Assembly (NCBI GenBank): GCA_017590115.1
Contig: JAGGNK010006559.1
Span: forward strand, 5,422-69,421
Length of the DNA stretch: 64,000 nt
Reading direction: 5' to 3'
Origin: Montifringilla adamsi
Lineage: Eukaryota; Chordata; Aves; Passeriformes; Passeridae
Part shown: positions 33,901-56,779 of the stretch, piece after piece
Layout of the letters: the number at the start of each line of letters is the position of its first letter
Numbering within the stretch: the stretch's first letter is position 1
Program-made: the position numbers and the translations under genes
The notes under the pieces: generated by a model
What the model was told of the DNA's origin: nothing
The model's input: the letters and a program-made list of their open reading frames with translations, nothing else
Databases searched by the model: none

Positions 33901-35661
33901 AATCCCAAACCCCAAACGCTTCCAGATCCCAAACCTTTCCCTGACCTTCTCAAATCCCAAATCCTAGACCTTCCTAAATCCCAAACCTTCCCAAACCCCA
34001 AACCTTTCCTCTCCTTCCCAGACCTCAAATTTGGGATTTGGGGAGTTTTGGGATTCTAAAAGGACAGGAAATGTTTGGGAATCGGGAAGGTTCGGGGTTT
34101 GGGAATGTTTGGGATTTGGGAATGTTCGGGATTAGGGAATGTTCGGGATTAAGGAAGGTTCGGGGTTAGGGAAGGACGGGCGGGATCTGGGGGCTCCCGG
34201 TGCCAGCCGGGCACTGCCGGGCCCCCATCCCGTGCCAGTCCCGGGGCCCCATCGCGGGCCGGCCCCATCCCGTGCCAGTCCCGGGCGGCCCCGGGCGCTC
34301 CCGGTCCCACCGGCCGGGCTGGAAGGGCCGCATTCCAATTCCAGCCCCGGCGGGGGGAGCGGCCCCGGCCTGGCCAGGGACGGCACCGGGACCAGCACCG
34401 GGACCAGGACCAGGATGGGGACCGGGATCGGGATCTGGGAATTACTTGGGACAGGGACCGGGAATGCTTTGGGATCGCTGCGGTTTGGGGCTGGCTCGGG
34501 GGCGAACAGGGGGAGGTGAGCGAGGGGCGGGGCTGATTCCTGAATCCCAATTTTTTCTCTGCCCTTCCCGAATCCCAAACCTTCCCAACCCCCAAACCTT
34601 GCTGTGGGGGTCCTTCCCTCATTTTTTGGGGGTGTCTCCCTCCCTCCCTCCCTCCTTCCCTTCCTGGAGATCCCTCCCTCGGTCCATCCCTCATTTCCTG
34701 GTGGTCCTTCCCTCATCTTTTGGGCGTTCTTCCCTCCTCGCCCGGTAGTCCCTGTCCCCCAGTAGTCCCCATCCCCTCCCGGTAGTCCCCATCCCCTTCC
34801 GGTGGTCCCTGTCACCTCCTGGTGATCCCTGTCCCCTCTCAGTATTCCCTGTCCCCTCCTGGTGGTCCTTCTCCCCTGCTGGTTTCCATCCCCTCCCGGT
34901 GGTCCCTGTTCCCTCCTGGTGGTCCCCAGCCCCCACCCCCGGGCGCTCCCGCCGCTGACCTCCTGCGGGTCCACGGTGCAGTAGTGGTACAGGTACTGGT
35001 TGAGCACGGTGCCGCCGGCGTACACCTGGCTGCACATGGCCAGCAGCGGGCTGTAGTAGTACCCACCGCCGCTCATCTGCGCCTGCGGGTTCACCCCCAC
35101 CACGTAGACGATGCTGGCCACCAACATCAGCAAGGCCAGCACCGCGCACACCACGATGACCACCAGGTAGAAACGCCGCGACCGCGAACCGCTGGACTTG
35201 CTCAAGCTGGCCACCAAAAGCCCCAGCTGGGCCAGGAAGCAAAGCACGGCCATGGCGATCATGAAGCCGTTGGCCGCCCGCGGGTTGGCGACGCCGCCGT
35301 AGTAACCACCGTAACCGTAACCGTAGTTCACCCCGCTGCCGTAATAACCGGAACCGTAGAAGCCGCCCAGGCCGGTGCCCAGCGCGCCGCCGTAGCCGTA
35401 ACCGTAACCGTAATCCCAGGCCAGCGTGGAGGCCACGCAGGCGAAGACGGCGACGCACAGCAGCATGACCGCGCCCTCCAGCAGCCGCACCAGCCCCGGC
35501 GGCGACGACCACTTGTAGAAATGCTGAGGGACGTCCTCGATGTAGTAGGAGCCCGGCGGCGGCGAGCGGGCGGCGAAGTCGTAGCCGTAGTCGCCCGCGG
35601 GTGGCCCGTAGGAGGCGGGGGGCGGCCCGTAGGAGCTGTCGTAGGGTTTCTTGGTGAACAT
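24966..35661 (-). CDS. OCLN: OCLN, occludin
   Basis: Four-pass tight-junction protein of the MARVEL family. Coding exons (- strand): 35661-34960, 32837-32679, 29861-29722, 29396-29211, 28412-28241, 25216-25175, 25067-24966, giving 500 residues. Exon 1 encodes the Pro/Tyr cytoplasmic start, TM1 (about 57-82), the Gly/Tyr-rich first loop, TM2 (about 131-154), TM3 (about 164-189) and the second loop with its two cysteines (SPLLAMC and YLYHYC). Exon 2 holds TM4 ([20 protein letters not shown]). The C-terminal exons encode the occludin/ELL coiled coil ([48 protein letters not shown]). It is closest to chicken occludin from memory. A second copy of the 172-nt exon sits at 26489-26318; including both would shift frame. 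The ATG lies three bases after a CAG acceptor, so at least one non-coding exon is upstream. Confidence 0.98.
25218..25920. repeat. GGGACAGGGATGGGGACAGG array, OCLN last introns
   Basis: About 700 bp of hexamer-derived repeat, G-rich on the + strand (template for OCLN), so the transcript is C-rich here. Very regular G runs. Confidence 0.88.
25920..26310. repeat. GGGGTGAAAAAGGGGTAAAA array, first copy
   Basis: Units of 10-20 bp. The same sequence restarts after the gap at 27407. Confidence 0.85.
26318..26489 (-). pseudogene. Duplicate OCLN coiled-coil exon beside a gap
   Basis: Appears identical to the exon at 28241-28412 (offset 1923), with intact CAG acceptor and GTGTGC donor. At 172 nt, its phases differ at the two ends, so splicing both copies into one message breaks the frame. 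The flanking introns are also repeated, and the gap lies between the copies. A false duplication in assembly is more likely than a real second exon. Confidence 0.85.
26703..27406. other. Assembly gap (N) inside OCLN
   Basis: 704 N between two copies of the same exon-intron segment. The sequence right of the gap restarts at the equivalent of about 25918. Confidence 1.
27407..28235. repeat. GGGGTGAAAAAGGGGTAAAA array, second and longer copy
   Basis: Begins like 25918 onward but carries more units before reaching the exon, a length difference typical of two alleles of one minisatellite. Confidence 0.85.
28435..29165. repeat. GGGGACATTGGGGATATTGG array, OCLN intron 4
   Basis: Units of 9-30 bp; the first 190 bp also occur at 26512-26700. 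Confidence 0.85.
29890..30710. repeat. AAGAAATCCCTGAAAATTCC and ACCCCAAAAACC arrays, OCLN intron 2
   Basis: Two arrays in succession (29890-30425; 30480-30710). Confidence 0.85.
30711..31229. other. Less repetitive part of OCLN intron 2 with an A-rich tract
   Basis: About 430 bp of unique GC-rich sequence ends in GGGCAAATAAAGGCGGGCGG and then, from 31147, a 45-bp tract of AAATAAAATT repeats. No conserved protein is seen on either strand. The AATAAA followed by an A-rich tail recalls the 3' end of a retrocopy, but no parent gene is recognised. Confidence 0.4.
31230..31515. repeat. GGGACAGGGATGGGGACAC array
   Basis: Same motif family as 25218-25920, but separate. Confidence 0.85.
31735..32660. 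repeat. C-rich arrays: GTCCCCAAACCCCTCC then AACAATCCCAACAATCCC
   Basis: These fill the 3' part of OCLN intron 2 up to the exon at 32679. Confidence 0.85.
32842..34030. repeat. GGGAATTATTCAGGGATTAT and CCCAAACCTTTCC arrays, OCLN intron 1
   Basis: About 850 bp of 15-bp-based units (32842-33700) with longer periods, then a second array of about 65-bp units (33770-34030). Confidence 0.88.
34680..34935. repeat. GTCCCCTCCTGGTGGTCCCT array, OCLN intron 1 near exon 1
   Basis: Units of about 20 bp up to 35 bp from the exon 1 donor. The interval 34035-34680 is GC-rich and mostly unique, without a recognised exon. Confidence 0.8.
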
Positions 35662-35829
35662 CCCTGCGGGGGACAGGGGACAGAAAGGGATCGAGGGAGT
35701 TCTGTCACCGGCGGAGGTGGCGGAGGAAGGACTTTGGTCCCTTTGTCACCGTCGCCACCCAGGCGGAGTGGGAGCGGGAGTTGCGGTGGTTTATGCGGGG
35801 AAACTGAGGCACGGAGTGGCCACGCAGGG

Positions 35830-36540
35830 TTGGAGTGTTCAAAAAATGTTGGAGATCCCACCAAAAAGACCTTGGAGAACCCAAAAAAAGTCTTGGAGAA
35901 CCCACAAGAAAACGTTGCAGATCCCAACAAAAAATGCTGGGAAACCTCCCCAAAAGAGCCTGGAGAGGCCCGACAAAAAACCTGGAGACACTTCCAAAAA
36001 AACCTTGGAGAACCACCAAAAAATCTTGGAGACTCCACAAAGAAGCCTCGGAGACCCCACAAAAAAAACCTTAGAGAAACCCCAAGAAAACCTTGCAGAT
36101 CCCAACAAAAAAAGCTGGGAAACCTCCCCAAAAGAGTCTGGAGAGGCCCCCACAAAAGAACCTGGAGACACCCCCAAAAAAACTTTGGAGAACCCACAGA
36201 AAAACCTTGGAGACTCCCAGAAAAACTTTAGAGATCCCACCTAAAAAACCCTGGAGAACCCACAAAAAAAATCTTGGAGACCCCACAAAAAAAAACAAAC
36301 TTGGAGACCCCACAAAGAAACTTTGGAGAACCCCCCAAAAAATATTGGAAACCTCCCCCAAAAAAGCTTTGGAGACCCCACCAAAACACTTGGAAAACCT
36401 GCCCCAAAAATATCTTGGAGACCCCCCAAAAAAAAAACCTTGGAGACCCCACAAGCAAATTTAGAAACCCCCCCAAAAAAACCTGGAGACCCCTCAAAAA
36501 AACCTTGGAGACTCCACAAAAACTTTGGAGACGCCACAGA
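35830..36540. repeat. CCTTGGAGACCCCACAAAAA minisatellite upstream of OCLN
   Basis: About 700 bp of 22-30 bp units, A-rich on the + strand. Confidence 0.88.
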
Positions 36541-37319
36541 AGTTTTATGGGGAAACTGAGGCACGGAGTGGCCGCGGATTGACGTGGGGAAACTGAGGCA
36601 CGGTGAGTCACCAGCCGGTGCCACCCCAGCCACGCCGCGCTCTCGGTGTCACCTCCCTGTCCCCAACACCCCGGAGCCGGCAGGGAATTAATTGGGATTG
36701 CTGGAATTCCCCGATGGGAAGCGGGGCCTAAGCTGATCCGGCCGGATTAAAAATCAAAATAATCGCAATAAAAAAAAAAAAAATCAAAATAATTAAAAAT
36801 AATTATAATTACCGAGGCCACGTGAGGCAGAGCCATGAGGAGAGCGGCTGGAAAATTTGGGGGGGGGGGCTTAAAATCAGCGAAATTAATGTGGGGACAC
36901 CCCCGGGTCACGCAGAGACCCCAAAAAAAACCCCAAAAAACCAAAAAAAAAAAAACCCAAAAAACCCCAAATCCCTGCAGGAAACGCGAATTCCTGCGGG
37001 AAACCCAAAGCGGGCGCCCGTTCCGGCGGTACCGGGGCTCGGTGCGACCCCCGGGAGGGGCGGGGAGGAGTTTTGGGGGTGCCCAAGGGTCCCGGTTCGC
37101 GATCCCACCGATCCCAAATCTCCCGGTACCGGGCGGATCCCCCCGTTCGACGCCACCGGGGACCCTCGGGAGGCACCGGGAGCCGCAGCGGGGACCGGAG
37201 CGCGGTGTCGCCGGTGGCGGCGGGGACTCGGGGGTCCCTGCCCGCTGTGGGGACACGGGAGGAGCCGCGGGGCCGGGCACGGCTCCGGTACCGGGAGCGC
37301 TACCGGGGGGAGCACGGAG

Positions 37320-37660
37320 GCGATTTCGGTGGTGTCGGGGAGCCCGGTACCGGTGCGGACCCGCTGGGGACCCCGGTACCGCTCTGGAATCCGGTACCGA
37401 CGAGGACCCGGGTGCCGGTGGAGACCCCGGTACCGGTGGGGACCCGCTGGGGAGCCCGGTATCGCTTTGAAATCCGGTACCGGCAGGGATCTGGGTGTCG
37501 ATGGGGACCCCGGTACCGGTGGGGACCCGGTGGGGACCCCGGTACCGCTCTAGAATCCGGTACCGGCAGGGATCTGGATGTCGGTGCGGACCCCGGTACC
37601 GCTCTGGAATCCGGTACCGACGAGGACCCGGGCGCCGGTGGGGTGGAATCCCGTGGCCGC
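37320..37660. repeat. GGTACCG-rich minisatellite
   Basis: Units with GGGGACCCCGGTACCGCTCT; very rich in KpnI-type GGTACC sites. Confidence 0.8.
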
Positions 37661-37859
37661 TCCCGGTCCGGCCCGCGGTACCGGAGAGAAGCCCGGCGGG
37701 GCCCCCGGTGCCTCGGGGAAGGACGAACCCCCCCCGTGCGCAGCGGGGAGCGGAGACCCCCGGTGCTCGGTGCTCCCTCCCGTTGCGGTACCGCCCTCCC
37801 CCCGCGCTGCCGGTGCCGGTGCCGGTACCGGGGGTTGCCGGTACCGCGGAGCCGCTCAC

Positions 37860-37990
37860 CTGCCGCCTCCTCCGCCGCTTTGTTCACCTTAAAATGGCAG
37901 CCGGGAGCGGCGGAGGCGGCGGCGGCGGCGGCGCTGCGGGACCGGCTCCTGTTGGGATGGATCCCGCCGGGATCGGGAATGTCGGGAATG
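37860..37990 (-). promoter_or_regulatory. OCLN: Candidate OCLN 5' non-coding exon and promoter
   Basis: On the - strand a GC-rich stretch ends in GAGGAGGCGGCAG before a GTGAGC donor at 37859. The OCLN coding exon starts with a CAG acceptor three bases before its ATG side (35666-35664), so a spliced leader is expected. A YY1-like AAAATGGCAGC lies at about 37891-37901. The link to OCLN is inferred from position and splice signals only. Confidence 0.45.
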
Positions 37991-38275
37991 ATCCCACTGG
38001 GAGGGATCCCGCCAGGATCGGGACGGATCCTGTTGGGATGGATCCTGTTGGGATGGATCCCGCCGGGATCGGGAATGTCGGGAATGATCCCACTGGGAGG
38101 GATCCCGCCGGGATCGGGACAGATCCTGTTGGGATGGATTCTGCTGGGATGGATCCCGCCGGGATGGGGAATGTCGGGAATGATCCCACTGGGAGGGATC
38201 CCGCCAGGATCGGGACGGATCCTGTTGGGATGGATCCTGCTGGGATGGATCCCGCCGGGATCGGGATGGATCGTC
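37965..38275. repeat. GGATCCCGCCGGGATCGGGA minisatellite
   Basis: Units of 17-85 bp in a higher-order pattern, in the presumed OCLN promoter region. Confidence 0.85.
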
Positions 38276-38279
38276 CGGC

Positions 38280-39540
38280 CGCGGTGACACTTTTGGGGAC
38301 ACTTTTGGGGACCCCTTTGGGGGCGCGGCGCTGTCCCCCAGCCTCCCCCGCGCTGTCCCCAGCTCGTCCTCGAAGGTGACACGCCTGGCACCAGGGGCGG
38401 CGCTGAGGTGGCGCCGAGGGGACCTCGCGGCGATGTCACCGCTCCTGGCGACCGCGGCACCCCCGGGGCGCTCCTGGCGCTTCGAGGCCACCCCTGCAGG
38501 GGACACAGCAGCCGCGGTGCCACCGTGCCTCAGTTTCCCCCACAGGCCACCTGCGGCCGTCCCTCCTCGGTGGCACCGCGAGGCCACCGTGTCCCTCGGG
38601 GTGTCACCTCCAGTGCCACCACCGCGTCCCTGTCGCCCCCAGTTTGGGCTGGGAGGAGCGGGAAACGCCCACTGGTGGCGCTGAGGGACCCCGTGTCCCC
38701 TCCTGTCCCCGCGTCCCCTGCTGTCCCCCACCCCGTGCCAGCCCTTGGGGACAATGGCCGGTGTCCTGTCCCCGCCACCGCCGTTACCTGCCCGTCGCAT
38801 GGGGAGGGGACACAAGCGACCCCCCGGGCACGGCGCGATGTCCCCTGGCGGCTTCTCAGCGCCACCGGTGCCACCAGCAGTGCCACCGGTGCCACGGGGC
38901 AGCGCCACCAGCAGTGCCACCGGTGCCACCAGCAGTGCCACCGCCGCCAGGCACCGCGCGTTAATCATTGACAGCCTCGCGCCACCCCCATTGTCGCACG
39001 GGGCCACCACGGGGCCACCGCGGGGCCACCATCCCCCTCCCGCCCCCGCGGAGTGTCCCCAACCCTCCTGGCGCCCCAAAAAGGGTCTGGGGTCCCCCAA
39101 AATCTGCCCCAAAAACCCGCGCGGGGTTTGGGCACCCCCACAAAGTTCACAGGGCGGGGGGAGCTGCTGGACGGGGGGGACACAAAAATCCCCAAAATCC
39201 CCCCAAAAAACCCCAAAAATTCCCAACATCCCCCCAAAAATTTCCAAAAATCCCCCCAAAACCACAAAAATCCCCTAAAACCCCAAAAAAATCCCCCCAA
39301 ACCGCCCTAAATTCCCCCAAATCCCCCTAAAACCCCCCAAAATCTCTCCAAAACACCAAAAACATCCCAAAACCCAAAATAATTCCCCCAAAACCGCCCC
39401 AAAATCCCAAAAATCCCCCCAAAAAACACCCCCCCCCCCCCCCCAAAAAAAAAAAAAAAAGCTCAGCTCGGCTCCCACCGCTTGGGGGGGTCCCGGAGAG
39501 ATTTTTGGGGGGTCCCGGGGGGGTTTTTGGGGGGGTCCAG
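38280..39540. other. GC-rich intergenic sequence between OCLN and KCNN1
   Basis: CpG-rich with short GTGCCACCAGCAGTGCCACC repeats (38860-38945), an ATCCCCCCAAAACC repeat (39185-39430), and a C run then A run at 39427-39459. Open frames exist on both strands but none resembles a known protein. Confidence 0.5.
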
Positions 39541-39557
39541 CACAGTGAACGCAGGAG

Positions 39558-39563
39558 TTTATA
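39558..39563 (-). terminator. Possible KCNN1 end signal (TATAAA)
   Basis: A unique 80-bp island (39540-39620) between repeats carries TATAAA on the - strand followed by a CA-rich cleavage-like context. It is a weak variant signal, proposed only because no AATAAA is seen nearby. Confidence 0.3.
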
Positions 39564-39624
39564 GAGAGCTTTCCAGAACAAAGCTACGGGAACGGCCACA
39601 CGATGGCCAGAGATAAACACGGGG

Positions 39625-40715
39625 ACCCCCCCGCACCCCGAAACCGGGGGGGGACAGAGGGGTCTGGGACCCCCCCCCGCACCCCGAAACCGCAGGGGTC
39701 TGGGACCCCCCCCGCACCCCGAAACTTCGGGGGTACAGAGGGGTCTGGGGGTGTCCCCAACCCCCCCACGGGGTCACCCGCTGTCCCAGGTGACAGAAGG
39801 GGACAGGGCGGTGTCCCCAGCACCCCGAGGTGACACACAGTGACACGGGTGACACATGGTGACACGGTGCTGTCCCCAGCGCTCCGAGGTGACACACGGT
39901 GACACACGCTGTCTCTCAGACGCTGTCTCCATCACTCTGAGGTGACACATGGTGACACGGGTGACACGGGTGTCCCGCTGCTGTCCCTCAGCTGCTGTCC
40001 CCATCACTCTGAGGTCACACAGGTGACACACGCTGTCCCTCAGCCGCTGTCCGAGGTGACACGGGTGACACACGGTGACATGGTGCTGTCCTCATCACTC
40101 CGAGGTGAGCCACGGTGACACAGGTGACACAGGTGGCACGGGTGTCCCGCTGCTGTCCCTCAGCCGCTGTCCCCATCACTCCGAGGTGACACAGGTGACA
40201 CAGGTAACACTCGGTGACACAGGTGACACAGGTGACACGGTGCTGTCCCTCAGCCGCTGTCCCCATCACTCCGAGGTGACACATGGTGACACAGGTGACA
40301 GGTGTCCCACTGCTGTCCCCATCACTCTGAGGTGACACAGGTGACACAGGTGACACAAGTGTCCCTCAGCCGCTGTCCCTCAGCCGCTGTCCCTCAGCCG
40401 CTGTCCCCACCACTCTGAGGTGACACAGGTGACACACGCTGTCCCACCGCTGTCCCCACCACTCCGAGGTGACACAGGTGACACAGGTGTCGCTCAGCCG
40501 CTGTTCCCATCACTCCGAGGTGACACAGGTGACACAGGTGACACGGGTGTCCCTCAGCCGCTGTCCCCATCACTCCGAGGCCACACAGGTGACACAGGTG
40601 ACACAGATGTCCCACCGCTGTCCCTATCACTCTGAGGTGACACAGGTGTCCCACCGCTGTCCCCACCACACCGAGGTGACACAGGCGACACACGCTGTCC
40701 CTCAGCCGCTGTCCC

Positions 40716-40720
<5 letters not shown>
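39625..40720. repeat. KCNN1 3' UTR minisatellites
   Basis: First GGGTCTGGGACCCCCCCCGC units (39625-39760). Then about 900 bp of GGTGACACAGGTGACACAGG with CTGTCCCTCAGCCGCTGTCC. The array reaches exactly to the KCNN1 stop codon. Confidence 0.88.
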
Positions 40721-53141
<12,421 letters not shown>

Positions 53142-53324
53142 GGCTCTGCTGGCGACAGCACCGGGCGATCCCGCATGGCTCGACGGCGCGGGGGTGACCT
53201 GCGGGACAGGGGACACGCGGGGGACACGGTGGGTGGCCGGGGACGGGACACGGGGATGGGGGGATCCCGCACGGCCCCGGTGCCGCTTCCCGGTGCCGGG
53301 CGGGGGCCTCGACGGCGGTGGGGA

Positions 53325-53760
53325 CGTGTCCTGACCGTGGGGACACGCAGTGACCACAGGGACATGTCCTGCCCGTGGGGGGACACGCAGTAACCACAGA
53401 GACGTGTCCTGCCTGTGGGGACATGTCCGGCCCGTGGGGGACGTATCCTGGCCGTGAGGGACATGCAGTGACCACAGGGACGTGTCCTGCCCCTGGGGAC
53501 ATGTCCGGCCCGTGGGGGACGTATCCTGGCCTTGAGGGACACGCAGTGACCACAGGGACACCTCCTGCCCGCGGGGGACACGCTGTGACCACAGGTCCGT
53601 GTCCCGCCCACGGGGGGGGACGCGTGACGCTCGCGGGGGACGTGGCCGTGTCCTGCCCGTGGCGGGGACACACCGTGACCACAGGCACGCGTCCTGCCCG
53701 AGGGGACACGTCCTGCCCGCCGGGCCGTGTCCGTGTCCGTGTCCGTGTCCTGCCCACGGA
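53325..53760. repeat. GACCACAGGGACGTGTCCTG minisatellite upstream of KCNN1
   Basis: Units of about 28-60 bp directly upstream of the KCNN1 start, in probable 5' leader or promoter. The stretch 53142-53325 is GC-rich and unique. Confidence 0.8.
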
Positions 53761-53894
53761 ACCGCGTCCCGCCCCCCGCGCTGCGGACGCGGCCGCCAGG
53801 ACACGGCCACCCTCGGCTCCTGGTGGCCGCTGTCCCCTGTCGCCTCCCCGCAGCCGCGGGACATCGCCGGTCCCGAGCCGCGGCTGCGCGTCCC

Positions 53895-54120
53895 CCCGTA
53901 CACCCCAAAATATCCCCAGAGCACCCCAAAACATCCCCAGTGCACCCCAAAACGCCCCTGTGAACCCCCAAATATCCCAAGAGCAACCCAGAACATCCCA
54001 AATACACCCCAAAACACTCCCAGTGCACCCCAAAACACCACCAGAGCACCCAAAAATATTCCAAATACACCCCCAAAACAGCTCCAGTGCACCCCAAAAC
54101 GCCCCCGAGGCCCCCCCGTA
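53895..54120. repeat. CACCCCAAAACGCCCCCAGTG minisatellite
   Basis: Units of about 20-25 bp. Confidence 0.8.
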
Positions 54121-54379
54121 CCTGCTGGGGCTCCCCGGCGCCGCCCGGGGGGGTCCCGGGGCCGTCAGGGGCTGCGGGGCCGAGGCCGGGCGGGGGGGGG
54201 GTCCGGGGGTCCGGGGGCCATGGGCTTCCCTCCACGCCTGGCCGGGGGACACGCGGCGTCAGGGGGTCCCCAAACACCCGCGGTGACACGGCGAGGACCC
54301 CCAGAGCTGGCACAGCCCGGGAGGGTCCTGCCCTGGCAGTGCCACCCCCCGGGGGTCACCCTGTCCCCTGCAGCAGCGA

Positions 54380-54865
54380 GCGCCGGGCACGAGGGGATGG
54401 CACAGAAATGTCCCCGTGGCACGAGGGGATGGCACAGCAGTGAGGGGGTGGCACAGCAGTGTCCCCATGGCATGAGGGGATGGCACTGCAGTGTCCCTTT
54501 GTATGAGGGGATGGCACAGCAGTGAGGGGATGGCACAGCAGTGTCCCCATCATACGAGGGACTGTCACAGCAGTGTCCCCTTGGCAGGAAGGGATGGCAC
54601 AGCAGTGTCCCCATGGCACAACGGGATGGCACAGCAGGGAGGGGATGGCACAGCAGTGTCCCCATCATACAAAGGGATGGCACAGCAGTGTCCCTTTGTA
54701 TGAGGGGATGGCACAGCAGGGAGGGGATGGCACAGCAGTGTCCCCATGGCATGAGGGGATGGCACAGCAGGGAGGGGATGGCACAGCAGTGTCCCCACGG
54801 CACGAGGGACTGTCACAGCAGTGTTCCCGTGGCATGAGGGGATGGCACAGCAGTGTCCCTGTTCA
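54380..54865. repeat. GGGATGGCACAGCAGTGTCC minisatellite
   Basis: About 480 bp of 18-36 bp units. Confidence 0.88.
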
Positions 54866-54879
54866 AGAAGGGCACCACA

Positions 54880-56770
54880 CCGATGACCCCATTGCATGCA
54901 GGGCCCTATTGCACCAAGAACCCCATTGCACAGGGGATTATGTCACACAAAAACCCCATTGCATGGGGAATTACATCCCATAAAAACCCCACTGCACGGG
55001 GAATTACATCCCATAAAAACCCCATTGCACAAGGGGTTCCGTCACACAAAAACCCCATTGCAAGAGGGGCTGCACCGTACAAAAAACCCCATAGCATGAG
55101 CAGCCCTACTGCACCAACCCCATTGCACGGGGGGTTCCATCACATAGAAACCCCACTGCACGGGGAATTACACCCCATAAAAACCCCACTGCACGGGGGA
55201 TTACATCCCATAAAAACCCCACTGCACGGGGGATTATGTCACACAAAAACCCCACTGCACACAGGGCTGCCCCATACAAATAACCCCATTGCACGAGGGG
55301 TTACATTGCACAAAAACCCCATTGTAGGAGGGGCTGCACCACAAGAAAACCCCATTGCACGTGGGGGGTGCCTCTTATTGCACCAAGAAATGTGCAATAA
55401 TCCCCCCACTGCACGGGGGATTACATCCCATAAAAACCCCATTGCACGAGGGGTTACATCACACCAAAACACCATAGCACGGGGCCTGTGTGACCCCAAA
55501 ACCCCACAGCATGGGGGCTGCACCGTATAAAAAACCCCATAGCACGGGGCCTGTGTGACCCCAAAACCCCACAGCATGGGGGCTGCACCGTACAAAAAAC
55601 CCCATAACATGAGGGGCTGCACCCCAAAAAAAAAACCCCATAGCACGGGGGTTGTGTCAAATTAAAACCCCATTGCACCAGGGACTGCACTGTACAGAAA
55701 ACCCCATTGCAAAGGGGGCTGCGTCACACTAAAATCCCATAGCACAGGGGGCTCTGTCACACCAAAACCCCACAGCACGGGGGGTTACATCACATAAAAA
55801 CCCGTAGCACGAGGGCCTGCGTGACACTAAAACCCCGTTCCACAAGGGGCTGCACCATACAAAAAACCCCACAGCACGGGGGGCTCTGTCACACCAAAAC
55901 CCCATTGCATGAGGGGTTGTGTCACGTAAAAACCCCATTGCATGAGGGGCCCTATTGCACCAACAACCCCGTTCCACGAGGGGCTGCTTCACACCAAAAC
56001 CCCGCTGAACAAGGGGTTACATCACATGAAAACCCCATTCCATGGGGGGCTGTGTGACACTAAACCCCGTTCCACGAGGGATTGTGTGACACTAAAACCC
56101 CATAGCAATGGGGTTACATCACATGAAAAACCCGTTCCACGAGGGGCTGCATCACACCAAAACCCCGCTGCACAAGGGGCTGCACCATACAAAGAACCCC
56201 ACAGCACGGGGGCTGTGTCACACCAAAACCCCACAGCACGGGAGGCCCTATTGCACCAACAACCCCATTCCACGAGGGGCTGCATCACACCAAAACCCCA
56301 CAGCACAGGGGGCTGCACCATACAAAAAACCCCATAGCACGGGGGCTGTGTCACACCAAAACCCCATAGCATGAGGGGTTACCTTACACTAAAACCCCGT
56401 TCCATGGGGGGCTTTGTCACACCAAAACCCCATAGCACGGGGGACTGTGTGACCCTAAAACCCCATAGCACGAGGGGCTGCCTCACACCAAAACCCCATT
56501 ACACGAGGAGTTACATCACATGAAAACCCCATTCCCTGAGGGCCTGTGTGACACCAAAACCCCACAGCACGAGGGGCCGTGTGACACCAAAACCCCACGG
56601 CACGAGGGCTGTGTGACACCAAAACCCCACGGCACGAGGGGCTGTGTGACACCAAAACCCCACAGCACAAGGGGCTTGTGACACCAAAACCCCACAGCAC
56701 GAGGGGCTGTGTGACACCAAAACCCCATGGCATGGCGGTTCTGTCACACCAAAACCCCACAGCACGAGCG
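54880..56770. repeat. 1.9-kb minisatellite CCAAAACCCCATTGCACGAG
   Basis: Units of about 35-40 bp: CACACCAAAACCCCATAGCA then CGAGGGGCTGCAT. It is among the longest single arrays in the window. Two variant types (TTGCACG and TAGCACG) alternate. Confidence 0.9.
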
Positions 56771-56779
56771 GCCCGACTG

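Noticed and set aside
37889..39265. - strand frame containing a segment ARRVTFEDELG near 38.37 kb
   Set aside because: Short segment looks protein-like but the rest is repeat translation; no matching splice sites or known family that I can name.
54853..55530. Repeat-rich open frame resembling a tandem-repeat surface protein
   Set aside because: Translation of the 35-40 bp minisatellite; unit length is not a constant multiple of three and other frames are equally open.
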